A DNA stretch of 64,000 nucleotides from JANOZM01 sp031429355 (lineage in GTDB: Bacteria; Pseudomonadota; Gammaproteobacteria; Burkholderiales; Burkholderiaceae_E). A program made the position numbers and the translations under genes. How positions within the stretch are numbered: position 1 is the stretch's first letter; the number at the start of each line of letters is the position of its first letter. The DNA lies in contig JANOZM010000016.1 in assembly GCA_031429355.1 (NCBI GenBank), positions 606,078 to 670,077 of the forward strand, given 5' to 3'. This document shows positions 23,719 through 32,708 of this stretch, in pieces. The notes under the pieces are model-generated. The model saw only the letters and a list, made by a program, of their open reading frames with translations. It did not search any database and had not been told where the DNA came from.

Positions 23719-26127
23719 TTAACCGCGCAGTTTTGCCCCTACTCTGACCCTCATGGCTTCGATGATGGAACTGACTGCTAAATCGATTTCTTGATCGCTC
23801 AACGTCTTAGAAGTATCTTGCATCAAAACTCTAAAGGCAAGGCTTTTTTCCTTATTTTCCAATCCTTTACCGCGATATTCGTCGAAAAGGATTACATTTG
23901 TCACGTAAGCCGTTGTTGAATTTTCACCACAGTATTTTTTGATCTCATCCAACACGGTTTGTGCGGCAATTTCGTCAGATACGACCAAGGCCAAGTCGCG
24001 CGTAACGGCCGGAAACTTGGAAATATCTTTATAAGCCGTCAATTTACGGGCAATTACAGGGTCTAACAGACATTCCAGCAATACGGGCGTAAACGGTAAT
24101 TCTAAAGACTGTACTAAGGCTGGATGCAGCGCCCCCATCCAGCCGCAAGCTTGCCCTTCAATTTCAATTTGCGCGCTTTGACCAGGATGCAAGCACGGAT
24201 GGCTGGCCTTTACGGTGCGTACTGCGCCACCCAACAGCGCCTCAAAATCGCCCTTTAGGTCGAAAAAGTCGACGACACTTGCCTTGGCACCCCATTGCTC
24301 GGCCAATAACGGCCCCATCGCCAACATGGCCAGACGCCAAGGTTGATCGAAGCCTTCTACGGCTAATGGCCCAGCTTTGGCAGCTGCGTTGCGATGAAAG
24401 CTGCGACCAATTTCAAACAAACGAATGCGTTCGGCTTTGCGGTTTAAATTGTGTTGGGCATTTAAAATTAGACCAGCCCAAAGCGAAGTCCGCATTACGT
24501 CCATTTGGTCAGTAATAGGGTTAAGCACCTTGACGGGTTCGTCGTTGGGCACTAGTTGCTTCATTAGCCCACTCGGCACAAAGCTAAAGTTGACCACTTC
24601 CATGTAATCGCGACGCGCGATGCCACGGCGCAGCTCCCATTGGGCTACACGTGTACCACTGCGGGCGCTAATGGCGGCAGAGGCCATTGGCGGCTTAATG
24701 GGCAGGTTTTCTAGGCCATGCAAACGGGCTAACTCTTCGATGATGTCTTCTTCGATGTTTAAATCGAAACGGTAGCTGGGTGGCTGCACCACGATGCAAT
24801 CACCATCAAGTTTTGCGTCAAGACCTAACTTGGTTAGTTTGCCAACCGGGTCTTGCACTTGAACACCAATAATTTTTTCGGCACGTGCTAAACGCATCCT
24901 TACTGGATCGCGCTTTGGTAAGCCAGTTGTTTGGTCGTCCATTGGGCCACACTGGCCGCCGCATATGCTTTGAATTAAGTAGCTAATGTAATCGGCGTGT
25001 TCCACCGTGGTGGCAAAGTCCACACCACGCTCGAAGCGGTAACCCGCATCGGTTGCAAAGTTGTATCGGCGCGCGCGACCCGCTACTGCGTTGGGCCACC
25101 AAAACGCAGCTTCTACATAAACGCTGGTGGTGTCTAACGAAACCGCTGTCGAATCACCGCCCATAATGCCGGCCAAACTTTCTACGCCAGTGCTATCGGC
25201 AATAACGCCGACATCGTTAGTTAGCTCTACGGTTTGCCCATTCAGTAACTTTAATGTTTCGCCTTGCTTGGCCCAACGTACCGTTAAGCCGCCATGAATT
25301 TTATCCAGATCAAATACATGCGAGGGCCGACCTAATTCCAACATGACGTAGTTAGAAATATCGACTAGCGCCGAAATAGACCGTTGCCCTGCCCGCTCGA
25401 GGCGACGCTTCATCCACGACGGCGTTGCTGCCTTGGCATTAACACCGCGAATAATGCGTCCCGAAAAGCGGCCACATAAATCGGGCGCTTCAATCCGCAC
25501 TGGCACTGTTTCGGTAAGGCTAACGGTGGGCACTTTCATTTCGGGTGCATTTAACGGCACGCCAGTTAGGCCCGCCACTTCCCGCGCCACGCCCAGCATC
25601 GACAAACAGTCGGCACGGTTGGGGGTAACTTTAAAGGTAATAACCGAGTCGTCTAAGTCGAGTAATTGCCTAAAGTCGGCACCGGCTTTGGGAGGCTGGC
25701 CGTTGGCATCGTTTTCTAGTTCTAGCAAGCCCCCGTGATCAACCGAAATACCCAACTCTTTGGCCGAGCACAACATGCCTTGGCTTTGTACGCCACGCAA
25801 CTTGGCCTCTTTAATTTGAAAGCCGCCGGGTAGCTCGGCACCGGGCAAAGCACAGGGCACGCGTAAGCCCACGGCTGCATTGGGCGCGCCGCAAACAATT
25901 TGACGGTTGGTACCATCGCCTACATCCACGCTACAGACATTTAGTTTGTCAGCGTCGGGGTGTTTTTCCATTGCCACAATATGGCCTACAACCACATGAC
26001 TAAATGGAGGCGCTGCGGCTTCGGTTTCTTCTACCTCAAGCCCTGCCATCGTCAAGCGTAAACCAAGCGCTTCGTTACTTAATGGGCTGTCTGCAAGTGT
26101 GCGCAGCCAATTCATTGATACACGCAT
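23719..26127 (-). CDS. pheT: Phenylalanine--tRNA ligase beta subunit
   Basis: 802 residues, normal length. The N-terminal tRNA-binding domain has HIVAMEKHPDADKLNVCSVD; B3/4 and B5 domains follow (the B5 region around NLPIKPPMASAAISARS). The catalytic-like domain contains NPITDQMDVMRTSLWAGLIL. The C terminus is the FDX-ACB anticodon-binding domain (YKDISKFPAVTRDLALVVSD). It forms the (alpha-beta)2 synthetase that charges tRNA-Phe and edits Tyr-tRNA. GGAGATTTAA precedes the ATG; 9 bp after pheS. Confidence 0.97.
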   Translation of the reverse strand: MRVSMNWLRTLADSPLSNEALGLRLTMAGLEVEETEAAAPPFSHVVVGHIVAMEKHPDADKLNVCSVDVGDGTNRQIVCGAPNAAVGLRVPCALPGAELPGGFQIKEAKLRGVQSQGMLCSAKELGISVDHGGLLELENDANGQPPKAGADFRQLLDLDDSVITFKVTPNRADCLSMLGVAREVAGLTGVPLNAPEMKVPTVSLTETVPVRIEAPDLCGRFSGRIIRGVNAKAATPSWMKRRLERAGQRSISALVDISNYVMLELGRPSHVFDLDKIHGGLTVRWAKQGETLKLLNGQTVELTNDVGVIADSTGVESLAGIMGGDSTAVSLDTTSVYVEAAFWWPNAVAGRARRYNFATDAGYRFERGVDFATTVEHADYISYLIQSICGGQCGPMDDQTTGLPKRDPVRMRLARAEKIIGVQVQDPVGKLTKLGLDAKLDGDCIVVQPPSYRFDLNIEEDIIEELARLHGLENLPIKPPMASAAISARSGTRVAQWELRRGIARRDYMEVVNFSFVPSGLMKQLVPNDEPVKVLNPITDQMDVMRTSLWAGLILNAQHNLNRKAERIRLFEIGRSFHRNAAAKAGPLAVEGFDQPWRLAMLAMGPLLAEQWGAKASVVDFFDLKGDFEALLGGAVRTVKASHPCLHPGQSAQIEIEGQACGWMGALHPALVQSLELPFTPVLLECLLDPVIARKLTAYKDISKFPAVTRDLALVVSDEIAAQTVLDEIKKYCGENSTTAYVTNVILFDEYRGKGLENKEKSLAFRVLMQDTSKTLSDQEIDLAVSSIIEAMRVRVGAKLRG

Positions 26128-26136
26128 TTAAATCTC

Positions 26137-27147
26137 CTAACCTTGTTGGCTGAACTGACGCAAAAAGCGTAAGTCGTTTTCGTAGAACAAACGCAAGTCA
26201 CTTACGCCGTAGCGCAACATGGCCAAACGTTCGACCCCTACGCCAAATGCAAAGCCAATATATTCTTCGGGGTCTAACCCAATGTTGCGCACCACGTTCG
26301 GGTGAACTTGGCCGGAACCGCCTAGTTCTAGCCACTTGCCCCTCAATGGGCCAACCGAAAATTGCATATCAATTTCGGCCGAAGGTTCAGTAAACGGAAA
26401 GTATGACGAGCGAAAACGCGCCTCGATGCCGTCGTCTTCAAAAAAGCGGCGCAAGAAATCGGTAAACACACTTTTTAAATCAGAAAACGTAATATGTTTA
26501 TCAATCCACATGCCTTCGAATTGATGAAACATCGGCGAATGGGTTGCATCAGAATCGACGCGGTAGGTTTTACCCGGAGCAATGACTTTAATAGGCGGTT
26601 TGTGCGCGCGCGCATAGCGAATTTGCATCGGGCTGGTATGGGTACGCAGCAGCATGCCACCTTCGACATAAAACGTATCGTGCATGGAACGCGCCGGATG
26701 ATTTTCGGGGGTGTTTAAGGCCGTGAAGTTGTAAAAATCTTCTTCGATTTCGGGGCCGTCGGCAATGTCAAAACCGATCGATTGAAACAAGGCTTCAATG
26801 CGCTCGATGGTTAAAGAAACGGGGTGCAATCCACCACCGCCAAAACCACGGCCAGGCAAAGACACATCAACTGTTTCGGCATTTAACCGGGCGTTTAACG
26901 CAGCCGAATCGAGTGCGGTTTGACGTGCAGTCAATGCCGCTTCAATGGCTTGCTTGGCTTCGTTAATGCGTTTGCCCATTGCACTACGCTCTTCGGGCGT
27001 GGCTTTGCCCAGGCTCTTCATTTGCGCGGTAAGTTCGCTTTCTTTACCCAAAAAGCGGGCCTTCGCATTCGCCAGTGCAGCTGCATCGTTGGCTAAACCA
27101 AAGGCCTCGGCGGCCTGCCCTACAATTGATCGAAGTTGATCATCCAT
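26137..27147 (-). CDS. pheS: Phenylalanine--tRNA ligase alpha subunit
   Basis: 336 residues. A helical coiled-coil N terminus (LANAKARFLGKESELTAQMK) is followed by the class II core: HPVSLTIERIEALFQSIGFD (motif 1 region), THSPMFHQFEGMWIDKHITF (motif 2) and FAFGVGVERLAMLRYGVSDL (motif 3). It holds the catalytic site for phenylalanine activation. It starts 100 bp after rplT, with a hairpin in between that could act as attenuator or terminator. Confidence 0.97.
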   Translation of the reverse strand: MDDQLRSIVGQAAEAFGLANDAAALANAKARFLGKESELTAQMKSLGKATPEERSAMGKRINEAKQAIEAALTARQTALDSAALNARLNAETVDVSLPGRGFGGGGLHPVSLTIERIEALFQSIGFDIADGPEIEEDFYNFTALNTPENHPARSMHDTFYVEGGMLLRTHTSPMQIRYARAHKPPIKVIAPGKTYRVDSDATHSPMFHQFEGMWIDKHITFSDLKSVFTDFLRRFFEDDGIEARFRSSYFPFTEPSAEIDMQFSVGPLRGKWLELGGSGQVHPNVVRNIGLDPEEYIGFAFGVGVERLAMLRYGVSDLRLFYENDLRFLRQFSQQG

Positions 27148-27203
27148 GCTTATGTTCCATGACTGTTTTCAATTTGGGGATTCAAACTAAAAGTTAAAAC
27201 AAC

Positions 27204-27225
27204 AACGGAGCCCTAAGGCTCCGTT
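27204..27225 (-). terminator. Hairpin between rplT and pheS
   Basis: A perfect 9-bp stem AACGGAGCC/GGCTCCGTT with a 4-nt loop lies 20-45 nt after the rplT stop. Read on the minus strand it is followed by GTTTTAACTTTT. It may terminate most infC-rpmI-rplT transcripts or attenuate pheST. Confidence 0.7.
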
Positions 27226-27246
27226 ATCTTTTGCGTCTATTACAAC

Positions 27247-27603
27247 TTACGCTAGTTTAGCCTTGACCGCCGCAACGATCGCTGCAAAAGCAGGTTTATC
27301 GTTAACTGCGAGTTCAGCCAAGATCTTACGATCGACTGCGATTTGGGCTTTCAAAACGCCGTTCATGAAACGGCTGTAGGTAAGTCCTTGTTCGCGTACC
27401 GCTGCATTGATACGAGCAATCCACAAAGCGCGAAATACACGCTTGCGATTACGACGATCGCGGTAAGCATATTGACCAGCACGCATAACTGCTTGCTTGG
27501 CAATACGGTAAACGTTTTTACGACGACCGCGATAACCTTTGGCTAGTGCGATAACTTTTTTATGACGGGCCCTTGCTGTGACGCCGCGTTTAACTCTAGG
27601 CAT
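27247..27603 (-). CDS. rplT: 50S ribosomal protein L20
   Basis: 118 residues, exact family length. 'MPRVKRGVTARARHKKVIAL' and AKGYRGRRKNVYRIAKQAVM then YRDRRNRKRVFRALWIARIN are the very conserved basic N-terminal half that binds 23S rRNA. L20 is needed early in 50S assembly and in other bacteria represses its own operon. It follows rpmI by 11 bp. Confidence 0.98.
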   Translation of the reverse strand: MPRVKRGVTARARHKKVIALAKGYRGRRKNVYRIAKQAVMRAGQYAYRDRRNRKRVFRALWIARINAAVREQGLTYSRFMNGVLKAQIAVDRKILAELAVNDKPAFAAIVAAVKAKLA

Positions 27604-27614
27604 TTAGTGCTCCT

Positions 27615-27812
27615 TTACGCGTAGGGCATCATGGCTTTGACACTAGCCACGTTGGATTCATGAACCGTCACGGCACCACGCAAATGGCGTTTAGTTTTGG
27701 TCGTTTTTTTGGTAAGAATGTGGCGCTTAAAAGCTTGTCCACGTTTGATCGAACCAGAGGCTCGAACACGAAAGCGCTTTGCAGCACTTTTCTTGGTCTT
27801 CATTTTAGGCAT
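27615..27812 (-). CDS. rpmI: 50S ribosomal protein L35
   Basis: 65 residues, exact family length. 'PKMKTKKSAAKRFRVRASGS' and KRHILTKKTTKTKRHLRGAV are unmistakable for L35, a small basic protein of the large subunit. Located between infC and rplT as in nearly all bacteria. The 101-bp gap to infC may hold the leader through which L20 feedback works elsewhere; I did not resolve such a structure here. Confidence 0.98.
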   Translation of the reverse strand: MPKMKTKKSAAKRFRVRASGSIKRGQAFKRHILTKKTTKTKRHLRGAVTVHESNVASVKAMMPYA

Positions 27813-27913
27813 AACTAACCTGTTTTATTTGTAGCGCTACCAAGGTGATTCGATCAAAACACCGAATACTTTTAAAACCTGCAGCGCACTGAACTGCTTT
27901 TTACTTCTACTGC

Positions 27914-28435
27914 TTACTTCTTTTTCCGTGGCGACAACACCATAATCATTTGACGCCCTTCAAGCTTGGGCATCGTTTCGACTTGGGCATAAGGCTCTAC
28001 ATCGGTTCGAATTCGCTCGAGCTGGCGCATACCAAATTCTTGATGAGCCATTTCGCGACCTCTGAATCGCAGCGTAATTTTCGCTTTATCGCCTTCCTCA
28101 AGGAAACGAATTAGGTTACGCAATTTAACTTGGTAATCACCTTCGTCAGTGCCAGGTCGGAGTTTGATCTCTTTAACCTGAATCACTTTTTGCTTAATTT
28201 TTGCGTCGTGGGCGCGTTTCTGTTCTTGATATTTGAATTTGCCGTAGTCCATTAACTTGCACACGGGCGGCTTGGCCGTCGGTGCAATTTCGACTAAGTC
28301 AACTTCGGCCTCTTCGGCCATTTTCAAGGCGTCGGACAATCGGACTACACCCAATTGTTCGTTCTCAACTCCCAACAACCTGACTTCTGTAACCGTAATT
28401 TCAGAATTCAGACGATGTTCACGTTCAGTAGCTAT
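27914..28435 (-). CDS. infC: Translation initiation factor IF-3, predicted AUA start
   Basis: 173 residues if started at ATA 28435. Family N terminus appears immediately after it as ATEREHRLNSEITVTEVRLL; core GVVRLSDALKMAEEAEVDLV then EIAPTAKPPVCKLMDYGKFK follows; C-terminal RHRR-type region ends in GRQMIMVLSPRKKK. AGGAG lies 8 nt upstream of ATA and an in-frame TGA stands 18 nt upstream, with no ATG/GTG/TTG between them. The next candidate, TTG at 28378, would remove 19 conserved residues. A rare start codon is the basis of infC autoregulation in E. coli (AUU). Confidence 0.93.
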   Translation of the reverse strand: MATEREHRLNSEITVTEVRLLGVENEQLGVVRLSDALKMAEEAEVDLVEIAPTAKPPVCKLMDYGKFKYQEQKRAHDAKIKQKVIQVKEIKLRPGTDEGDYQVKLRNLIRFLEEGDKAKITLRFRGREMAHQEFGMRQLERIRTDVEPYAQVETMPKLEGRQMIMVLSPRKKK

Positions 28436-28551
28436 CTGCGATCTCCTAAATCTTCACTAAAACCAAGACAAAAATAAACTTTGGGAATCTTAAGATCCCG
28501 CCAAGCTTTTTATCACTGGGACTTCATTTGCGTAGCTTAAAGGCTTAATTT

Positions 28552-30480
28552 TTAAACTAATCCTTTGTGAGCTACATCGTCGGCCAACTTGGCAGAAACA
28601 TCGGCAAGTAACAAACTACCTAAGTCAATTCCACCACGGGCGCGGACTGAAACTGTACCTGATTCGCGCTCTTTATCACCAACCACGAGCAAGTACGGAA
28701 TTTTCTGCAAACTATGTTCCCGAATTTTATAACCAATCTTGTCTCCACGACAATCAATTTCGACTCTAAACCCCTGTTTTCTAAGGGTTTCTGCGACGCT
28801 TTGAGCGTAATCAGCATGATCGGACGTGATGTTCATGACCACAGCCTGCACTGGTGCCAACCAAGTGGGCAAAGCACCCGCCCAGTTTTCAATCAAAATA
28901 CCTATAAATCGTTCGAGCGATCCGACAATCGCTCGGTGCAACATAATTGGTGTGTATCGGGCGTTATCTTGCGCGACGTACTCGGCACCCAAACGCTCGG
29001 GCATATTGGGGTCGACTTGCATGGTGCCGCATTGCCAAACTCGGCCTAACGCATCCTTTAACGAATACTCAATTTTGGGGCCATAAAAAGCACCCTCGCC
29101 TTTTAGTTCTTGCCACTCGACACCCGCTGCGTTTAACGCGTTAGCTAAAGCGGCCTCGGCTTTATCCCAACTTTCTTCGGTGCCGATACGGGCAACGGGT
29201 CGAGTCGACAAACGATAAATCACTTCGGTAAAACCAAAGTCTTTGTACACTTTTTGCAGCAGTTTAGTAAACGCTAAACATTCGACTTGAATTTGATCTT
29301 CGGTGCAAAAAATATGGCCGTCGTCTTGCACAAAGCCACGCACCCGCATAATGCCGTGTAAGGCACCCGACGATTCGTTGCGATGGCAAGCGCCAAACTC
29401 ACCGTAGCGCAAAGGTAAATCGCGGTAGCTACGCAAACCCGTATTAAATATTTGGATATGGCCTGGGCAGTTCATTGGTTTAATGGCGAAATCGCGTTTT
29501 TCGCTTTCGGTCGAGAACATGCTGTCTTTGTAATTTTGCCAATGCCCCGAACGCTCCCATAGGCTGCGATCCAAAATTTGCGGTGTACGAATTTCTTGGT
29601 AGCCGTTATCCCGATACACATCGCGCATGTATTGCTCGACCTCTTGCCAGATAGCCCAGCCCTTTGGATGCCAAAACACTAAGCCCGGAGCATTGTCTTG
29701 CATGTGAAATAAATCGAGCTCTTTGCCAAGGCGACGGTGGTCGCGTTTTTCGGCTTCTTCTAGCATTTTTAAATACTGTTCTTGCTCGTCTTTTTTCGCC
29801 CAAGCGGTGCCGTAAATGCGTTGTAGCATTTCGTTTTTGCTATCGCCACGCCAATAGGCACCAGCAACCTTCATCAGCTTGAATACTTTAAGTTTGCCTG
29901 TAGACGGTACGTGTGGGCCACGACACAAATCGACAAAGTTACCTTCGCGATAGAGGCTAATTTTTTGATCGGCCGGAATCGCACCGATAATTTCGGCTTT
30001 GTATGTTTCGCCAATCGATTCGAAGAATTTAACCGCATCATCGCGATTCCAAACTTCACGCGTTACTGGCTCATCTTTTTTAGCTAACTCGGCCATACGC
30101 ACTTCGATGGCGGCTAAGTCTTCGGGCGTAAATGGGCGTTTATATGAAAAATCATAGAAAAATCCGTTTTCGATCACAGGGCCAATAGTGACTTGTGCAT
30201 CGGGAAACAGTTCTTTAACTGCATAGGCCAATAAGTGCGCCATCGAATGACGAATAACCTCTAAACCGTCCGCATCTTTTTCGGTAACGATGGCTAAGTT
30301 TGCGTCGGCTTCAATTAAAAACGAGGTGTCGACCAACTCGCCATTGACCTTGCCGGCCAGTGCAGCCTTGGCTAAACCAGCACCGATAGATAAAGCAACT
30401 TGAGCGACGGTAACGGCAGTGTCGTAAGGGCGAATGGAGCCATCAGGCAGGGTAATTTTTACAGGGGCTTGTACAGACAT
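28552..30480 (-). CDS. thrS: Threonine--tRNA ligase
   Basis: 642 residues from ATG 30480; an in-frame TTG at 30492 only adds four residues. Domains in order: TGS (about 1-62), the editing domain with HSMAHLLAYAVKELFPDAQV and the SIGETYKAEII region, then class II catalytic core with GFFYDFSYKRPFTPEDL earlier, MNCPGHIQIFNTGLRSYRDL (zinc Cys), ACHRNESSGALHGIMRVRGF and HRAIVGSLERFIGILIENWA, and a C-terminal anticodon-binding domain. Charges tRNA-Thr and clears Ser-tRNA-Thr. First gene of the translation block. Confidence 0.97.
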   Translation of the reverse strand: MSVQAPVKITLPDGSIRPYDTAVTVAQVALSIGAGLAKAALAGKVNGELVDTSFLIEADANLAIVTEKDADGLEVIRHSMAHLLAYAVKELFPDAQVTIGPVIENGFFYDFSYKRPFTPEDLAAIEVRMAELAKKDEPVTREVWNRDDAVKFFESIGETYKAEIIGAIPADQKISLYREGNFVDLCRGPHVPSTGKLKVFKLMKVAGAYWRGDSKNEMLQRIYGTAWAKKDEQEQYLKMLEEAEKRDHRRLGKELDLFHMQDNAPGLVFWHPKGWAIWQEVEQYMRDVYRDNGYQEIRTPQILDRSLWERSGHWQNYKDSMFSTESEKRDFAIKPMNCPGHIQIFNTGLRSYRDLPLRYGEFGACHRNESSGALHGIMRVRGFVQDDGHIFCTEDQIQVECLAFTKLLQKVYKDFGFTEVIYRLSTRPVARIGTEESWDKAEAALANALNAAGVEWQELKGEGAFYGPKIEYSLKDALGRVWQCGTMQVDPNMPERLGAEYVAQDNARYTPIMLHRAIVGSLERFIGILIENWAGALPTWLAPVQAVVMNITSDHADYAQSVAETLRKQGFRVEIDCRGDKIGYKIREHSLQKIPYLLVVGDKERESGTVSVRARGGIDLGSLLLADVSAKLADDVAHKGLV

Positions 30481-30538
30481 AATTTTTTCCAAAGCAATCG
30501 TTTTGTAGCGCTTTTATTTATAGAACCCTAAAAAGCAA

Positions 30539-30562
30539 AAAGTGCGGTCAAGGCCGCACTTT
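30539..30562 (-). terminator. Hairpin between tRNA-Val and thrS
   Basis: AAAGTGCGG and CCGCACTTT (8-9 bp) enclose a short loop about 60 nt upstream of thrS. On the minus strand the stem runs into TTTTTGCTTTTT. It could terminate the tRNA-Val transcript or attenuate thrS. Confidence 0.7.
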
Positions 30563-30743
30563 ATTGAACTCTTTTCAAGAATGAAAGATATGAGTGTTCG
30601 CGAGCCTGACCTATGCGGTCAATCAGTAACAACTTTCGTAGTTCGCGGTGTCATAACCATGCTCGTATAGAGTCCTATTTAAATTTAATTTATAAATGCA
30701 ATTGTTTAAAGCAATTTAGTAATGTCAGCTTAACGACTGTGCT

Positions 30744-30770
30744 CCAGTTTTTAAGTGACTTAAAAACTGG
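30744..30770 (-). repeat. 12-bp perfect inverted repeat abutting tRNA-Val
   Basis: CCAGTTTTTAAG (30744-30755) and CTTAAAAACTGG (30759-30770) are exact inverse complements with a 3-nt loop. The distal arm includes the CCA of tRNA-Val. The AT-rich stem may help define the 3' end for processing. Confidence 0.8.
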
Positions 30771-30843
30771 TAGGCGCGATTGGACTCGAACCAACGACCC
30801 CCACCATGTCAAGGTGGTGCTCTAACCAGCTGAGCTACGCGCC
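30768..30843 (-). tRNA. tRNA-Val(GAC)
   Basis: 76 nt with encoded CCA. Acceptor GGCGCGT pairs with ATCGCGCC-side bases, D arm is AGCTCAGCTGGTTAGAGC, anticodon stem CCACC/GGTGG encloses TTGACAT with anticodon GAC, T arm contains GTTCGAGTC. It lies upstream of thrS on the same strand. Confidence 0.95.
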
Positions 30844-30942
30844 TTCATTACTACAAGCCAAAGTATAGCTTGGGTGTTAAAACTTCCCAAACGCTGCAAG
30901 CCCCTTAGCCGACAAAGGGAGACAATTGGCAGCAAAGCGCGA

Positions 30943-32640
30943 TTATTTTTGCCCGCGCGCCAACCATATTGTTGGTATTAGTCCTATTAGAACTAAACCT
31001 AAAGCGGGCGCTGCAGCCGCAGCTAAGCGCTCATCAGAGGCGTATTGGTAAGCAACAACAGCCAGCGTATCAAAATTAAATGGCCGCAACACAAGAGTAG
31101 CCGGTAATTCTTTTAGGCAATCAACAAACACTAGCAAAGTTGCGGCCCCAATACTGGGCTTTAGCATCGGCCAATGAATTTTGGTAAATACTTTAGCTGG
31201 AGAAGCTCCAAGACTACGCGCGCTGTCATCCATGGTGGGTGCGATACGCTGCATCCCAGCTTGTAGCCCTTGAAAAGCGACTGCAAAAAAACGTGCTAGG
31301 TAAGCAAGCAAAACCAAAATAATTGTGGCTCTTACCCATGACAAACCCAGACCATCTAGTTGACGGGCTATTAATAGTAGGCCGACGGCTAAAACCAGGC
31401 CAGGGACTGCATAACCTGATGTTGCAAATAGCGCGACCGCCCTCACCCAAGCTTTGCTATTTAAGCGGCAGGCGTAGGCCACTAGTAAGGCGCTGGGCAC
31501 AATGATTAACGTACCTGCAATGGCTAACAAGCCTGAATTGATAGACCAAGAAAAAAACTTTAACCCTTGCGATAATTCTCCGGCTTGCCATTGCGAAATC
31601 AGGCCTTTAAATAGCAATCCGACAGGCAACAAAAATCCCAGAAAAACCCAGACAAAACAAAACAGTGCCGCCGCGATGGCTCGTTTGCGGCGCAACGCTA
31701 CACGCGGGGCTGGTTGTACCTGTCGTCCGTGGCTCGCCATTCGTCCACGTTGCGCTTTTTCTAACCACAGCAATAAACCAACAATGGCAAGAAGCACTAA
31801 TGACAATCGCGCCGCTGTAGTTTGATCGCCCAACCCTTGCCAGGCCCGATAAATACCAGCTGCCAAACTATCCACGGCAAAATACGACACGGTTCCAAAA
31901 TCAGCCAATGTTTCCATTAGCACCAACGCGCAACCCGCAACAATCGCGGGGCGCGCAACAGGCAATGTCACTTTCCACCAAATTTTGTGCGGCTTCATTC
32001 CCAAGGTTCTGGCAGCATCGCTTAACGAAGCACTGCGTTCGGCAAATGCGGGGCGAGCCAACATATAGACATACGGAAATAGCGCTAACCCCAGCATTAA
32101 TGCTGCGCCGGGCACCGAGCGAATTTCTGGAAACCAATATTCGCCAATTTTGAGACTAGTCATTTGACGCAGCGCCGTCTGTAACCAACCACTGGCATCA
32201 AAAAAATCAGTGTAAGCGTAGGCCATCACAAAACCGGGCATTGCAAGAGGCAAAACTAAAAGGCGCGCCAGCCAAGAACGCCCTGGAAAATCGTAAGCCG
32301 CAATTAACCAGGCCGAGCCCACCCCTGCTACTAATACAACTAACAAGACGCCTGCTGCCAAGCCAAAAGTATTTAGGACGAACCCTGGTAGAACAGTGGA
32401 TACCAAGTGCGCTAAGTTAGCCGCCGAATCGATCTGATCGTTTATTGGGGTGTTAGAGGATGCTGATCCAAGCGCCGATCCGCCGCTGTTAACGCCGGGA
32501 TCGCCCAGCAGTGCGCGGGCAACCACGGCCAGCAATGGCATAGCAATGACGAGGGCGACGATTGCAGCCGCCCAGCCGAGGGCTTTGCGACGCGCAAATG
32601 CGCCATATGACGGTCGTGGTGAATTGCTACCTGTACTCAA
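30943..32640 (-). CDS. Iron(III)-type ABC transporter permease (FbpB/SfuB-like)
   Basis: About 565 residues with two homologous halves of six hydrophobic spans each. The EAA loops are DAARTLGMKPHKIWWKVTLP in the first half and DDSARSLGASPAKVFTKIHW in the second, the double EAA layout of FbpB permeases for ferric iron. It would form the inner-membrane channel with the ATPase encoded divergently at 32709. The frame is open to TTG 32673; I chose TTG 32640 because a Fur-like sequence covers the upstream alternative, but neither start has a good ribosome site. No periplasmic binding protein gene is adjacent. Confidence 0.82.
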   Translation of the reverse strand: MSTGSNSPRPSYGAFARRKALGWAAAIVALVIAMPLLAVVARALLGDPGVNSGGSALGSASSNTPINDQIDSAANLAHLVSTVLPGFVLNTFGLAAGVLLVVLVAGVGSAWLIAAYDFPGRSWLARLLVLPLAMPGFVMAYAYTDFFDASGWLQTALRQMTSLKIGEYWFPEIRSVPGAALMLGLALFPYVYMLARPAFAERSASLSDAARTLGMKPHKIWWKVTLPVARPAIVAGCALVLMETLADFGTVSYFAVDSLAAGIYRAWQGLGDQTTAARLSLVLLAIVGLLLWLEKAQRGRMASHGRQVQPAPRVALRRKRAIAAALFCFVWVFLGFLLPVGLLFKGLISQWQAGELSQGLKFFSWSINSGLLAIAGTLIIVPSALLVAYACRLNSKAWVRAVALFATSGYAVPGLVLAVGLLLIARQLDGLGLSWVRATIILVLLAYLARFFAVAFQGLQAGMQRIAPTMDDSARSLGASPAKVFTKIHWPMLKPSIGAATLLVFVDCLKELPATLVLRPFNFDTLAVVAYQYASDERLAAAAAPALGLVLIGLIPTIWLARGQK

Positions 32641-32654
32641 AAGGGAAGGCCCGC

Positions 32655-32700
32655 TACAATAATGAGAATGCAAATTATAGTCATTCGCAATTAGAAAGTT
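32655..32700. promoter_or_regulatory. Divergent promoter region with weak Fur-box-like sequence
   Basis: Around 32662-32692 the minus strand contains GACTATAATTTGCATTCTC, which agrees with the 19-bp Fur consensus at about 12 positions. It is the only AT-rich stretch between the two divergent iron-type transporter genes. Iron control would be expected but the match is modest. Confidence 0.35.
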
Positions 32701-32708
32701 TAACGCAT

